DNA from: a virus
IMG/VR virus record: IMGVR_UViG_3300033153_001808
Location: 1-61,947 of that record
DNA length: 61,947 bases
Direction: 5' to 3' (one strand)
The notes beneath the pieces were generated by a model. The model did no database searches and was not told the origin of the DNA. It saw only the letters and a list, made by a program, of their open reading frames with translations. Each line of letters opens with the position of its first letter. Within the stretch, counting starts at the first letter, position 1. The position numbers and the translations under genes were made by a program. Of this stretch, positions 7,039 through 13,293 are shown piece after piece.

Positions 7039-7777
7039 TCCAGAGCCATTACATCTCTTTAAACCAGAATCATACAATGTCCTATGCTACGGACCATCTG
7101 GTTCAGGCAAGACAGAATTTGCGGCCACATGGCCAACCCCAATCTTGTACATTGATACCGATCGTGGGATGACAACTGTAAAAGCCTCACCACGGATCAA
7201 AAACAAAGACAATATATACCGTGTGGCAATCTTGGATTATCCTGATGGCGTGCAAACCAACCAACCTTTAGGGTTTCTTACAATTAAACAAGTCTTGAAA
7301 GACATCCAAAGCACAGGCATGTATGGTGAGATTAAACCAGCTACAGTAGTTCTTGATACCCTGACAACTACGGCCAACTTCACGATGGCACATGTCCTAC
7401 ACGTGAACCGTCATGCAGGTCAACAACCTACCTTGCCGGATTGGGGTAAGCAGTTACGGGAACTCAAAGAGATTATAACTATTGGAGTAGGGTTTAAGTG
7501 TAATTTTATAGTTCTTGCACATGAACAGTATTTGAAAGATGAGTTGTCAGGAAGGACTTGGTGTGTTCCATTGATTACCGGGAAGTTAGCACAGGAAATT
7601 GGACTATACTTCGATGAAGTCTACCATGCAGAAGTAAAAACAGTAGGTGGGAACAGTAAATATATACTAGCCACTAAAGCAAGTGGTCTTATTACTGCAA
7701 AGTCCCGGCTTGATTTGCCGAATCCGATTGACACCCATTTTAATAGTATAAAAGGTGTGATTGAGAAGTTTCAATAG
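7019..7777 (+). CDS. Sak4-like RecA-fold ATPase (AAA_24 type)
   Basis: This is a 252-residue single-domain P-loop ATPase. The Walker A is GPSGSGKT at 25-32, with a Walker B aspartate at D113 in TVVLDTL. The overall pattern (YIDTDRG after the P-loop, LAHEQ strand, LVTGK-like sensor region) matches Sak4-type phage single-strand annealing ATPases, which act with an SSB in recombination-dependent replication. The SSB-like gene two positions downstream and the Cas4-like nuclease upstream fit this. AAAAGGAGGAC precedes the ATG. Confidence 0.8.
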   Translation: MQIKLPNPEPLHLFKPESYNVLCYGPSGSGKTEFAATWPTPILYIDTDRGMTTVKASPRIKNKDNIYRVAILDYPDGVQTNQPLGFLTIKQVLKDIQSTGMYGEIKPATVVLDTLTTTANFTMAHVLHVNRHAGQQPTLPDWGKQLRELKEIITIGVGFKCNFIVLAHEQYLKDELSGRTWCVPLITGKLAQEIGLYFDEVYHAEVKTVGGNSKYILATKASGLITAKSRLDLPNPIDTHFNSIKGVIEKFQ

Positions 7778-7826
7778 AACTGAGCATAAGGGGGTGTAGT
7801 AGAGAACTACAAAAAGCCGGGAGGGA

Positions 7827-8090
7827 ATGATGTCAGAATGGTATGAAAGCATGACTAAGAAGGAACTATACGATAAATGGATAACCTGGGAGAAACACGC
7901 AAAAGTCCACAGTGCAGCAGAGGATTATTATAAAATAGAGTTGGCTAAAGCTCATGAATTACTAGGTAGGGTTATTCATCAGACCAGTGAGCGATGGGAT
8001 AGTGTCAATTTAACACGATTTTATCCTACCGATAATTTGCATCACCGGCGTCAGGTTAATAATCCAACAGGATTGAAAGGAGGTGACTAA
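7827..8090 (+). CDS. Small helical protein
   Basis: This 87-residue protein is rich in Trp, Tyr and Lys (WYESMTKKELYDKWITWEKH), probably all helical in its first half. GGGAGGGA precedes the start, and a second ATG lies three bases in. A six-base-pair hairpin (TGTAGT with ACTACA) sits just upstream at 7795-7811. It lies between the annealing ATPase and the SSB-like gene. Function unknown. Confidence 0.6.
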   Translation: MMSEWYESMTKKELYDKWITWEKHAKVHSAAEDYYKIELAKAHELLGRVIHQTSERWDSVNLTRFYPTDNLHHRRQVNNPTGLKGGD

Positions 8091-8137
8091 ATGCAAGACA
8101 CAGAAACCATAAACACTCAAACAGGAGGACATTAACC

Positions 8138-8572
8138 ATGCCCACAATCGAACTTGGAGTAGATTTTAGTGATGTACAAAATGAGGACACATTTGAACCG
8201 CTTCCGAACGGAACTTATGACTTTATAACCACCAGTGCGGAACCTAAAAACTCCGCCGCTGGAAGACCTATGATTAAATGGGTCTTTACAGTCAATCATG
8301 AAGGAAAAGACTATAAACTCTTTTACAACACTGTCCTACCGTGGGAGGTAGATGGTGAGTGGGTTGTCAGTGGAGTAGGGATGCTCGTGAGTGTATGTAA
8401 AGCTCTTGGGGTTCCGTGGTCAGGCAAGAGTCTGAACTTGGAGGACTATCTTGGACTTGGAGGAGTTTGTCAGGTCGTACAGAAACCCAAACAGGTCAAG
8501 CAGTTAGACGGGAGCTATGCTGACAACACAACTGGCGAGGTCGTTAATGATATTAGTAAGTTTATTTACTAG
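8138..8572 (+). CDS. SSB-like protein, DUF669 family
   Basis: The 144 residues follow the DUF669 pattern: a start with VDFSDV, PLPNGTYDF, then AGRPMIKWVFTV, a long loop and a KALGVPW segment. DUF669 members are predicted OB-fold single-stranded DNA binding proteins paired with Sak4/RecA-like ATPases in phages. It lies one gene downstream of such an ATPase. The acidic C-terminal tip typical of bacterial SSB is not present. Confidence 0.75.
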   Translation: MPTIELGVDFSDVQNEDTFEPLPNGTYDFITTSAEPKNSAAGRPMIKWVFTVNHEGKDYKLFYNTVLPWEVDGEWVVSGVGMLVSVCKALGVPWSGKSLNLEDYLGLGGVCQVVQKPKQVKQLDGSYADNTTGEVVNDISKFIY

Positions 8573-8624
8573 ATCACTGGAAACCAGATAACACAACACA
8601 CCAATCATACAGGAGATAGAAGTT

Positions 8625-8900
8625 ATGGATACAGTAAGCGTAGAAGTTAAATCTAAGGGCCAGGTTTTAGGGTCATTCGACTATGAAGCACCGGTGGATT
8701 TGTCCGAGGCCATTGATGTTGATGGTGAGGAAAAGATCTTTAAACTCTATGCACAACAGCGGAAGATCGCATTTCTTAATGCAAAGCGCAGGGAGTTGAC
8801 CGGTGGTGGTCTGCCCAAGGCGTTGGTACAGGCACTCAAGGACGCAGATCCTGATGTGTTGAAGAAGATCGCCGCAGAAATGGGGTTGGATCTGGAGTAG
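8625..8900 (+). CDS. Hypothetical protein after SSB
   Basis: This 91-residue protein has a beta-rich first third (VEVKSKGQVLGSFDYEAP) and then helices with LKKIAAEMGLDLE. I do not recognise it. GGAGAT lies upstream of the ATG. Its stop is followed within ten bases by the first stem of a large structured RNA region. Confidence 0.65.
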   Translation: MDTVSVEVKSKGQVLGSFDYEAPVDLSEAIDVDGEEKIFKLYAQQRKIAFLNAKRRELTGGGLPKALVQALKDADPDVLKKIAAEMGLDLE

Positions 8901-8908
8901 GTAGATAT

Positions 8909-9259
8909 GTGATAAAGTCCATGCCTTTGGGATTGCGGGGAGTTTGAAAAAAACCTCTGAGGAAGGTATCACGCAACCGCAACTTTGACTTTATCACTTT
9001 AACTTTGTGGGGATGCTTTGTATCGTGAGGTATAGAGGAGAAGTGGTGTGGTAGACTACATCTTTGATCACATCCCCACAATAAATCTTGTGCAATTAAC
9101 TGGCTGAGGGTCTACAAGATCTTAGGATGGTTAAATAAGCCGTAGATGTGAGGTAAGGGGACCATTGTAGGCTAGTTAGTTGCACATCTTAATTGTGGCA
9201 GTGTCCCGAACTATCGGATCTAATGTCTTTTGGGGGCGAAAGTATCCGAGCTGCCACAA
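8909..9259 (+). ncRNA. Large structured RNA region, four consecutive long-stem domains
   Basis: The 384-base gap has no credible plus-strand gene but contains four successive long complementary arms. They are 8909-8919 with 8987-8997 (11 perfect pairs), 9005-9015 with 9071-9081 (11 perfect), 9089-9101 with 9174-9186 (13, one G-T), and 9193-9201 with 9251-9259 (9 perfect). Nested pairs include TTGCGG/CCGCAA (8933, 8977), GTCTAC/GTAGAT (9110, 9142) and TCGGAT/ATCCGA (9214, 9244). Each domain is 67-98 bases. No T-loop or anticodon arm is seen, so these are not tRNAs. I do not match it to a known RNA family. It could be a stable ncRNA or a long leader for the gene at 9285. Confidence 0.75.
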
Positions 9260-9284
9260 CAACAACTAACAGGAGGACTTAAAG

Positions 9285-9491
9285 ATGCCTTTATTTGAAG
9301 TAGCTATATTAGAAGAACCAACAAAGAAAGATCGTGAGGAAGAAGGAATTATAGAGAAACTAGTCTTTGGTCCCACAGCAGTAGTGGCCAGGGACTCACA
9401 ATCTGCCGGAATTAGTGCGGTCTTAGACTGTGCCGCAGAGATTCAGGTTGACCGTAGCCGGATGCAGGTATTAGTACGCCCTTTCGGTTAA
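9285..9491 (+). CDS. Small conserved phage protein with -1 frameshift site at 3' end
   Basis: This 68-residue protein starts MPLFEVAILEEPTKKD and ends MQVLVRPFG, a pattern I recognise as a small phage protein of unknown function. It has two parts: a beta strand start and an alpha/beta middle with AVVARDSQSAGISAVL. AACAGGAGGAC precedes the ATG. Two codons before the stop lies the heptamer C-CCT-TTC, a canonical -1 slippery sequence in the correct frame, and the -1 frame then stays open for 82 codons. The gene thus probably makes a short form and a long form. Confidence 0.75.
   Translation: MPLFEVAILEEPTKKDREEEGIIEKLVFGPTAVVARDSQSAGISAVLDCAAEIQVDRSRMQVLVRPFG
9479..9485 (+). promoter_or_regulatory. 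Putative -1 ribosomal frameshift slippery heptamer
   Basis: CCCTTTC fits X-XXY-YYZ exactly: zero-frame codons are CGC, CCT, TTC, and slipping back one base re-pairs CCC and TTT. The zero-frame stop (TAA, 9489-9491) follows within two codons, and the -1 frame is open to 9731. I see no obvious strong hairpin directly after it. Confidence 0.6.
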
Positions 9492-9733
9492 AGGAACTAT
9501 CCGATAAGAATAGTGGAACATCAGGTGCAAGTGGGTTAAGTGGTGCGAGTGGTAGTAGTGGATCACAAGGTATTCAGGAGTGGTCTTCTGAGGTTGATTT
9601 CGACAGACAACAAGAACACGAGAGTGCCTCAAACCTATACTACCAACACACTCCAAACACATCAGGGGTGATGACAGTATTAAGTGATCAACCAGTCACA
9701 ACTTACTCAGCAAGTAGTTTAGGTGTTGACTAA
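9485..9733 (+). CDS. Frameshift extension with Gly-Xaa-Yaa repeats
   Basis: This 82-codon open frame has no usable start codon or ribosome binding site and joins the previous gene in the -1 frame. It reads RLKELSDKNS, then six Gly-Xaa-Yaa triplets (GTSGASGLSGASGSSG), then an acidic/polar domain with VDFDRQQEHESASN and VTTYSASSLGVD. The triplets are the same kind as in the large repeat fibre at 31395-34571. The fused long form would be about 149 residues. A sequencing error that split one gene is the alternative. Confidence 0.6.
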   Translation, partial: RLKELSDKNSGTSGASGLSGASGSSGSQGIQEWSSEVDFDRQQEHESASNLYYQHTPNTSGVMTVLSDQPVTTYSASSLGVD

Positions 9734-9737
9734 TAAA

Positions 9738-9767
9738 GGTATGGTGTATAGAAATGTACACCATACC
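9738..9767 (+). terminator. Strong hairpin after frameshift gene
   Basis: GGTATGGTGTA (9738-9748) pairs perfectly with TACACCATACC (9757-9767) around an eight-base loop. No run of T follows, so it is not a classic intrinsic terminator. It sits between the frameshift stop and the second dyad element and may end, process or protect the upstream RNA. Confidence 0.5.
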
Positions 9768-9768
9768 A

Positions 9769-9781
9769 TTCATTTAATGAA
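9769..9781 (+). promoter_or_regulatory. Dispersed dyad element, copy 2
   Basis: TTCATTTAATGAA is identical to copy 1 and lies right after a strong hairpin and 17 bases before the ATG at 9799. The gap is short, so the site is placed between the end of one RNA unit and the start of the next gene. Confidence 0.55.
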
Positions 9782-9798
9782 CCGAAGGAGACTACATC

Positions 9799-10152
9799 AT
9801 GTTAGGTATTCTAGGACTATATATCTTATTGACCGGGATTCCGACCACACTCAACCACGAGATCAAGGTGACAGTAACTGCATACTCACCGGATGAACAC
9901 CAGACAGACTCTACACCTCTGCTTACAGCATCACAGAAAAGAGTATCTACTAAGTATGTAGCCCTGAGTAGGGATCTGGAGAGTGAGTATGGATTAAATT
10001 TCGGGGATTCTGTTATCTTGAACGGAGTAGAGTATGAGTTCCAAGACAGGATGAATAAGAAGTGGACTAAGAGAGTAGATAGGTTCTTTTGGAGTCGTGC
10101 AGAAGCACTACAGTTTGGTAAACAAGACGGAGTATTGGAGGTAGTAAGATGA
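9799..10152 (+). CDS. 3D-domain protein with N-terminal hydrophobic segment
   Basis: The first 18 of 117 residues are hydrophobic (LGILGLYILLTGIPTTL) and may be a signal or anchor. The rest follows the 3D domain (double-psi barrel) seen in MltA-type lytic transglycosylases and Sps/YocH proteins: VTAYSPDEHQTDSTP, then FGDSVILNG, FQDRM, and RVDRFFWSRAEALQFG. The conserved aspartates are present. It may cleave peptidoglycan and help lysis or entry; no other obvious endolysin was found in the window. GAAGGAGAC precedes the ATG. Confidence 0.7.
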   Translation: MLGILGLYILLTGIPTTLNHEIKVTVTAYSPDEHQTDSTPLLTASQKRVSTKYVALSRDLESEYGLNFGDSVILNGVEYEFQDRMNKKWTKRVDRFFWSRAEALQFGKQDGVLEVVR

Positions 10153-10313
10153 AAGATATTTTTAGTACTACAAAACTAACATCGGACCAGAAGTTGAGAT
10201 TAATGACACAGGCAATTAATTATGTACATATTCGACTTGGGTATAATGAAAAGCCAGTGTTGTCTGAGGTGTATAAAGAAATGTTTGAACTTATTACGGA
10301 GGACAATAAGTGA
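10149..10313 (+). CDS. Small helical protein
   Basis: This 54-residue protein, probably three helices (SDQKLRLMTQAINYVHIRL), lies between the 3D-domain gene and the ParB-methyltransferase. ATGA and GTGA overlaps join it to both, so the three are co-translated. Function unknown. Confidence 0.6.
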   Translation: MKDIFSTTKLTSDQKLRLMTQAINYVHIRLGYNEKPVLSEVYKEMFELITEDNK

Positions 10314-11560
10314 AACTCCCCATAGCAGACATAAACATAGAACACCGCATAAGAACATTTTTCGATCCAAAGAAACTAGACGAACTAGCAGAATCCATGC
10401 GGACGGTAGGTCTTATAGAACCTGTGGTAGTAGACGAAGACCATAATTTATTGGCAGGTGAGCGTAGGATAAAAGCAGCCCGGTCTTTGGGGTGGACAGA
10501 GATAACTACGGTCTATCTCAAGGACTTGAACCAGTGGCAGAAGAAGATAGTTGAACTGGAGGAGAATCTAAGGAGAGAAGAACTCACCTATGTAGAGGAA
10601 GTCAACGCAAAGGAGAGGATACATGAACTATACCAAGAAAAATACGGAAAGACAGCTCCAACAGGAGGAAGAAAGGGTGGTTGGAAAGTTAAAGATACTG
10701 CTGAACACCTTGGAATCAGCGCGGGAGCAGTTAGTCAAGACCTCCAACTTGCAAGAGCAATTAAACAAGATCCTGAACTTGGTAAACAAAAGACCAAAAT
10801 AGCCGCCAGGAGTATGATGCAAAGGAAGCAGACTATTAAGGCCCGACAACTCATGGTGGTGTTGAGTGCGGTTAAGAAACCTAAACAGGAACAGAAGTCT
10901 TTATTTCCCGCGCCTGTGGATTCCATACAACTCCTACATGGAAAAGCAGAGGTCATAATACCAACCTTAGCAGACAACTCCATAGACTGCCTAATAACAG
11001 ACCCGCCTTGGCAAGTAGAGTATGACAAAGAATTTGGGTCAGATCCACAAGCTGGTCTTGTCTTGACACAGAAAGTCCTGGCACTTCTATACCCTAAGCT
11101 AAAATCCGGGTCTCTATGTTGGATGTTCTGTGCTACCAAACACCTCATGAAGGGTACTATATATGAACTTGTCATGTCATGTGGGTATAGAATATTCGAA
11201 CAGGTTCTTATCTGGTACAAGCCTCATGTAGCACATAGCTCACATCCATATAGGGAGTTGAAGAATGACTATGAACCGGCACTATTCTTCTCAAAGGACG
11301 AACCTCGTGACTTAATAAAACCTATGTTCGCAGTTCAGGAAGCTAAGTTGATTGGGCAGAAGCTACATCCCGCACAGAAACCTACAGAAGTACTACAGAC
11401 TTTGATCTATAATTCTACTGTAGAAGGGGAGACTGTATGCGATCCATTTATGGGAAGTGGGAGTGTGTGTCAAGCGGCAAAAAAGACGGGCCGTAAAGCT
11501 ATAGGTATTGAGAAGGAACAGGAGTGGTATGATCTTGCGGTTGGAACTGTTGGAGTATAG
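10310..11560 (+). CDS. ParB-like domain fused to DNA methyltransferase
   Basis: The 416 residues form two parts. Residues 3-185 are ParB-N-like, with LAGERRIKAA at 48-57, followed by a KorB-type helix-turn-helix around 125-150 (DTAEHLGISAGAVSQDL). Residues 205-416 are an N6-adenine/N4-cytosine methyltransferase of the beta order: catalytic DPPW at 231-234 comes before the SAM-binding CDPFMGSGS at 377-385. This fusion is widespread in phages and prophages, where it is taken to protect phage DNA or direct methylation. Translation starts at GTG (10310) with GGAGG upstream. Confidence 0.88.
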   Translation: MKLPIADINIEHRIRTFFDPKKLDELAESMRTVGLIEPVVVDEDHNLLAGERRIKAARSLGWTEITTVYLKDLNQWQKKIVELEENLRREELTYVEEVNAKERIHELYQEKYGKTAPTGGRKGGWKVKDTAEHLGISAGAVSQDLQLARAIKQDPELGKQKTKIAARSMMQRKQTIKARQLMVVLSAVKKPKQEQKSLFPAPVDSIQLLHGKAEVIIPTLADNSIDCLITDPPWQVEYDKEFGSDPQAGLVLTQKVLALLYPKLKSGSLCWMFCATKHLMKGTIYELVMSCGYRIFEQVLIWYKPHVAHSSHPYRELKNDYEPALFFSKDEPRDLIKPMFAVQEAKLIGQKLHPAQKPTEVLQTLIYNSTVEGETVCDPFMGSGSVCQAAKKTGRKAIGIEKEQEWYDLAVGTVGV

Positions 11561-11568
11561 GGGGGGAG

Positions 11569-11790
11569 ATGGTAAAATGTAAAAAATGCGGGACCTATTA
11601 TAAAGTGAGTTGCCATGTCTGTTATCCTGACCCACCAACAGTTGAGACAGAGGATATATTGGCCCTAATATACAGTAGGTCTGACATTCATGGTCGAACT
11701 GTTATCGCAACACTATGTGACGAAATATTTGATCGGTCTGGTGCATTATTGGGGCGTATCCGTGAACTGTCCCAGGAGGTGATCGAATGA
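11569..11790 (+). CDS. Small zinc-ribbon protein
   Basis: This 73-residue protein starts with CKKC and then CHVC twelve residues on, a compact zinc ribbon. A helical acidic tail follows (RIRELSQEVIE). A run of G with GAG precedes the ATG. ATGA couples it to the next gene. Function unknown. Confidence 0.6.
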   Translation: MVKCKKCGTYYKVSCHVCYPDPPTVETEDILALIYSRSDIHGRTVIATLCDEIFDRSGALLGRIRELSQEVIE

Positions 11791-12008
11791 AACGCATAAT
11801 AAGAACGCTAATATGGGACATAGAAGAATGCTGTGGTTGCCCTGAAATGAAGGAAAATTATTGTGTTATAGCTGAAAATGAATGTCCTTATGAGGGGTTG
11901 CCTGAATGGTGTCCATTAGAAGATGCCCCGGATATCGAGGCACCCTGTGGCGAAGACAAGAACTGCTCATCATGCCCTAAACACGGGAAGTGCGAATGGG
12001 TGAAATGA
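11787..12008 (+). CDS. Cysteine-rich small protein
   Basis: This 73-residue protein has twelve cysteines, with CCGC near the start and CSSCPKHGKC near the end, so at least two metal sites are likely. It is strongly acidic. GGAGG overlaps the previous gene's end. Its stop TGA overlaps the ATG of the lipoprotein gene. No family is recognised. Confidence 0.6.
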   Translation: MKRIIRTLIWDIEECCGCPEMKENYCVIAENECPYEGLPEWCPLEDAPDIEAPCGEDKNCSSCPKHGKCEWVK

Positions 12009-12361
12009 AAAAATCGGCACTCTTACTCCTACTCCCTTTCCTGTGTGCATGTTCCACCGCACACAAATGGACCAAAACAGATAAGATACTAGAAACCTCT
12101 TATCTTGTCTTGCATACAGTAGATTGGTTGCAGACCAGAAATGCAGACTGGGATAGGTTTTATGAACGGAATCCTATTCTTGGTAAGAAACCGAGTACAA
12201 GTGAGGTAGATCTATACTTCTTACTGACCGTCCTTTTGCACCCGTTGGTTACACATATTATTCCACAGAAGTATAGACTATACTGGCTCATACCCACCAT
12301 AGGTATGCAAGTTATTGTAGTAGGAAACAATTTCCGTATAGGTATGGGGATTAATTTTTAA
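12005..12361 (+). CDS. Phage lipoprotein
   Basis: The start at 12005 is coupled by ATGA to the previous stop and gives a clean lipoprotein signal: MKKSALLLLLPFLCAC with the lipobox cysteine at about residue 16. The remaining 100 residues have one or two hydrophobic helices and a conserved-looking RNPILGKKPS segment that I recall from phage proteins of this kind. It probably sits in the inner or outer membrane and may take part in superinfection control or lysis. It is not a clear spanin. Confidence 0.65.
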   Translation: MKKSALLLLLPFLCACSTAHKWTKTDKILETSYLVLHTVDWLQTRNADWDRFYERNPILGKKPSTSEVDLYFLLTVLLHPLVTHIIPQKYRLYWLIPTIGMQVIVVGNNFRIGMGINF

Positions 12362-12379
12362 TAACAGGAGGACTAAAGA

Positions 12380-12622
12380 ATGACAACATTACCATGTGAA
12401 GGAACTTATGATGGATATGAAAATAGTTTATATCCAAGAGGCTCCAAGTCCCGGGCTTTGTTGGAGGACGAGTGGGACATGGACGCAGAAATGGATGCAG
12501 CAGAAGCAGCACTTGAATCGTATGCAGACAGACTGCATGATGAGATCCAGTGTGGGGATATTACAGAAGGACAGGCAAAGAGTAGATTTGCGAGAGCAAG
12601 GAAGAAGTCTTGTAGGAGGTAG
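12380..12622 (+). CDS. Small acidic helical protein
   Basis: This 80-residue protein has a highly acidic centre (DEWDMDAEMDAAEAALESYADRL) and a basic end (RARKKSCRR), so it looks like an amphipathic helical pair. CAGGAGGAC precedes the ATG. A 267-base overlapping frame exists but has poor codon and residue balance. Function unknown. Confidence 0.6.
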   Translation: MTTLPCEGTYDGYENSLYPRGSKSRALLEDEWDMDAEMDAAEAALESYADRLHDEIQCGDITEGQAKSRFARARKKSCRR

Positions 12623-12627
12623 AGAAA

Positions 12628-12849
12628 ATGAAAAGGTACATAACACTTTTTCGTCTTGTTGAGACACACGATCCTTATGGCTCTAAACTAACTCTAACTT
12701 ATATAGACGAAGCAGGAAAATTAACCAAACCTCAATACAAACGTATTAAACATAAAACATATCAGAATGTTTGGAGACTCGATGGTAGATCTATTAGGTA
12801 CATGAAGCACGTAAGATTAGTAGAAAATGAGATTCCGTATATTATATAA
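12628..12849 (+). CDS. Hypothetical small basic protein
   Basis: This 73-residue basic protein with several short strands (YITLFRLVETHD, KLTLTYIDEAG) resembles a small SH3-like barrel. TAGGAGGTAG lies eight bases before the ATG. No family recognised. Confidence 0.6.
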   Translation: MKRYITLFRLVETHDPYGSKLTLTYIDEAGKLTKPQYKRIKHKTYQNVWRLDGRSIRYMKHVRLVENEIPYII

Positions 12850-12869
12850 ACCTTAACAGGAGACACAAG

Positions 12870-13073
12870 ATGAAAAAACACATTAGACTAACCATAGACG
12901 AGAAACTATACAAACGTCTCACAACCCTCTGCACCCATCACGGAGAACAGACACATTTAATCCGTGAAGGTATTAAGATGATTGTGAGGTTTAAGGAGAA
13001 CCAGAGAAAGGAGGCTTTGGATTATGTCGACAGACAACTCAACTCAGGAGGCACGACCACAACAATTAGCTGA
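12870..13073 (+). CDS. Ribbon-helix-helix-like DNA-binding protein
   Basis: This 67-residue protein starts IRLTIDEKLYKRLTTLC followed by a helix with HLIREGIKMIVRF, the strand-helix-helix order of Arc/CopG-type repressors. It may bind DNA as a dimer and regulate phage or host genes. AACAGGAGAC precedes the ATG. The last 50 bases overlap the next gene. Confidence 0.6.
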   Translation: MKKHIRLTIDEKLYKRLTTLCTHHGEQTHLIREGIKMIVRFKENQRKEALDYVDRQLNSGGTTTTIS

Positions 13074-13293
13074 CCATCATTGGGAGTTTGTAAGTAAACT
13101 AATTAGTTTATGTCAAGGATACCATGACCATAGTCAGCTATTATTAACTTGGGTTTACAAGGAGGCTTTTTTACATGGGTATAAACATGGATGTGAAGAC
13201 AGTATTAACTCCGCAGGAGTTGGCAGCGTTTTCCGAGCTAGACCAGAAGTGCACTCAAGCCAATCTGGTCCTCCCGAAGGGACTTACCCATAA
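13024..13293 (+). CDS. Small phage protein overlapping polymerase start
   Basis: This 89-residue protein contains EAFLHGYKHGCED, a signature I recognise from short phage proteins (HGYKHG). AAAGGAGG lies ten bases upstream. It overlaps the preceding gene by 50 bases and the polymerase gene by 119 bases; the last 30 residues, inside the overlap, look low-complexity. Function unknown. Confidence 0.55.
   Translation: MSTDNSTQEARPQQLADHHWEFVSKLISLCQGYHDHSQLLLTWVYKEAFLHGYKHGCEDSINSAGVGSVFRARPEVHSSQSGPPEGTYP

Noticed and set aside
8092-8136. Fourteen-codon frame before the SSB-like gene
   Set aside because: Too short to support without conservation data.
8836-9081. Minus-strand open frame over the structured RNA
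   Set aside because: It runs opposite to all neighbours, has no binding site and covers paired arms that explain the sequence better.
8909-9259. tRNA cluster
   Set aside because: Domain sizes are tRNA-like, but no T-loop consensus, anticodon arm or CCA end could be fitted in any domain.
9769-9781. Dyad 2 as part of an intrinsic terminator with the preceding hairpin
   Set aside because: No T-run follows the hairpin, and the same dyad occurs elsewhere without a hairpin.
10222-10446. Overlapping plus-strand frame at the ParB start
   Set aside because: It is rich in Arg/His/Ser in the pattern of a shifted frame and overlaps two better genes.
12396-12662. Alternative plus-strand frame over the acidic protein
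   Set aside because: It lacks a binding site; the frame at 12380 has CAGGAGGAC and fits the operon spacing.
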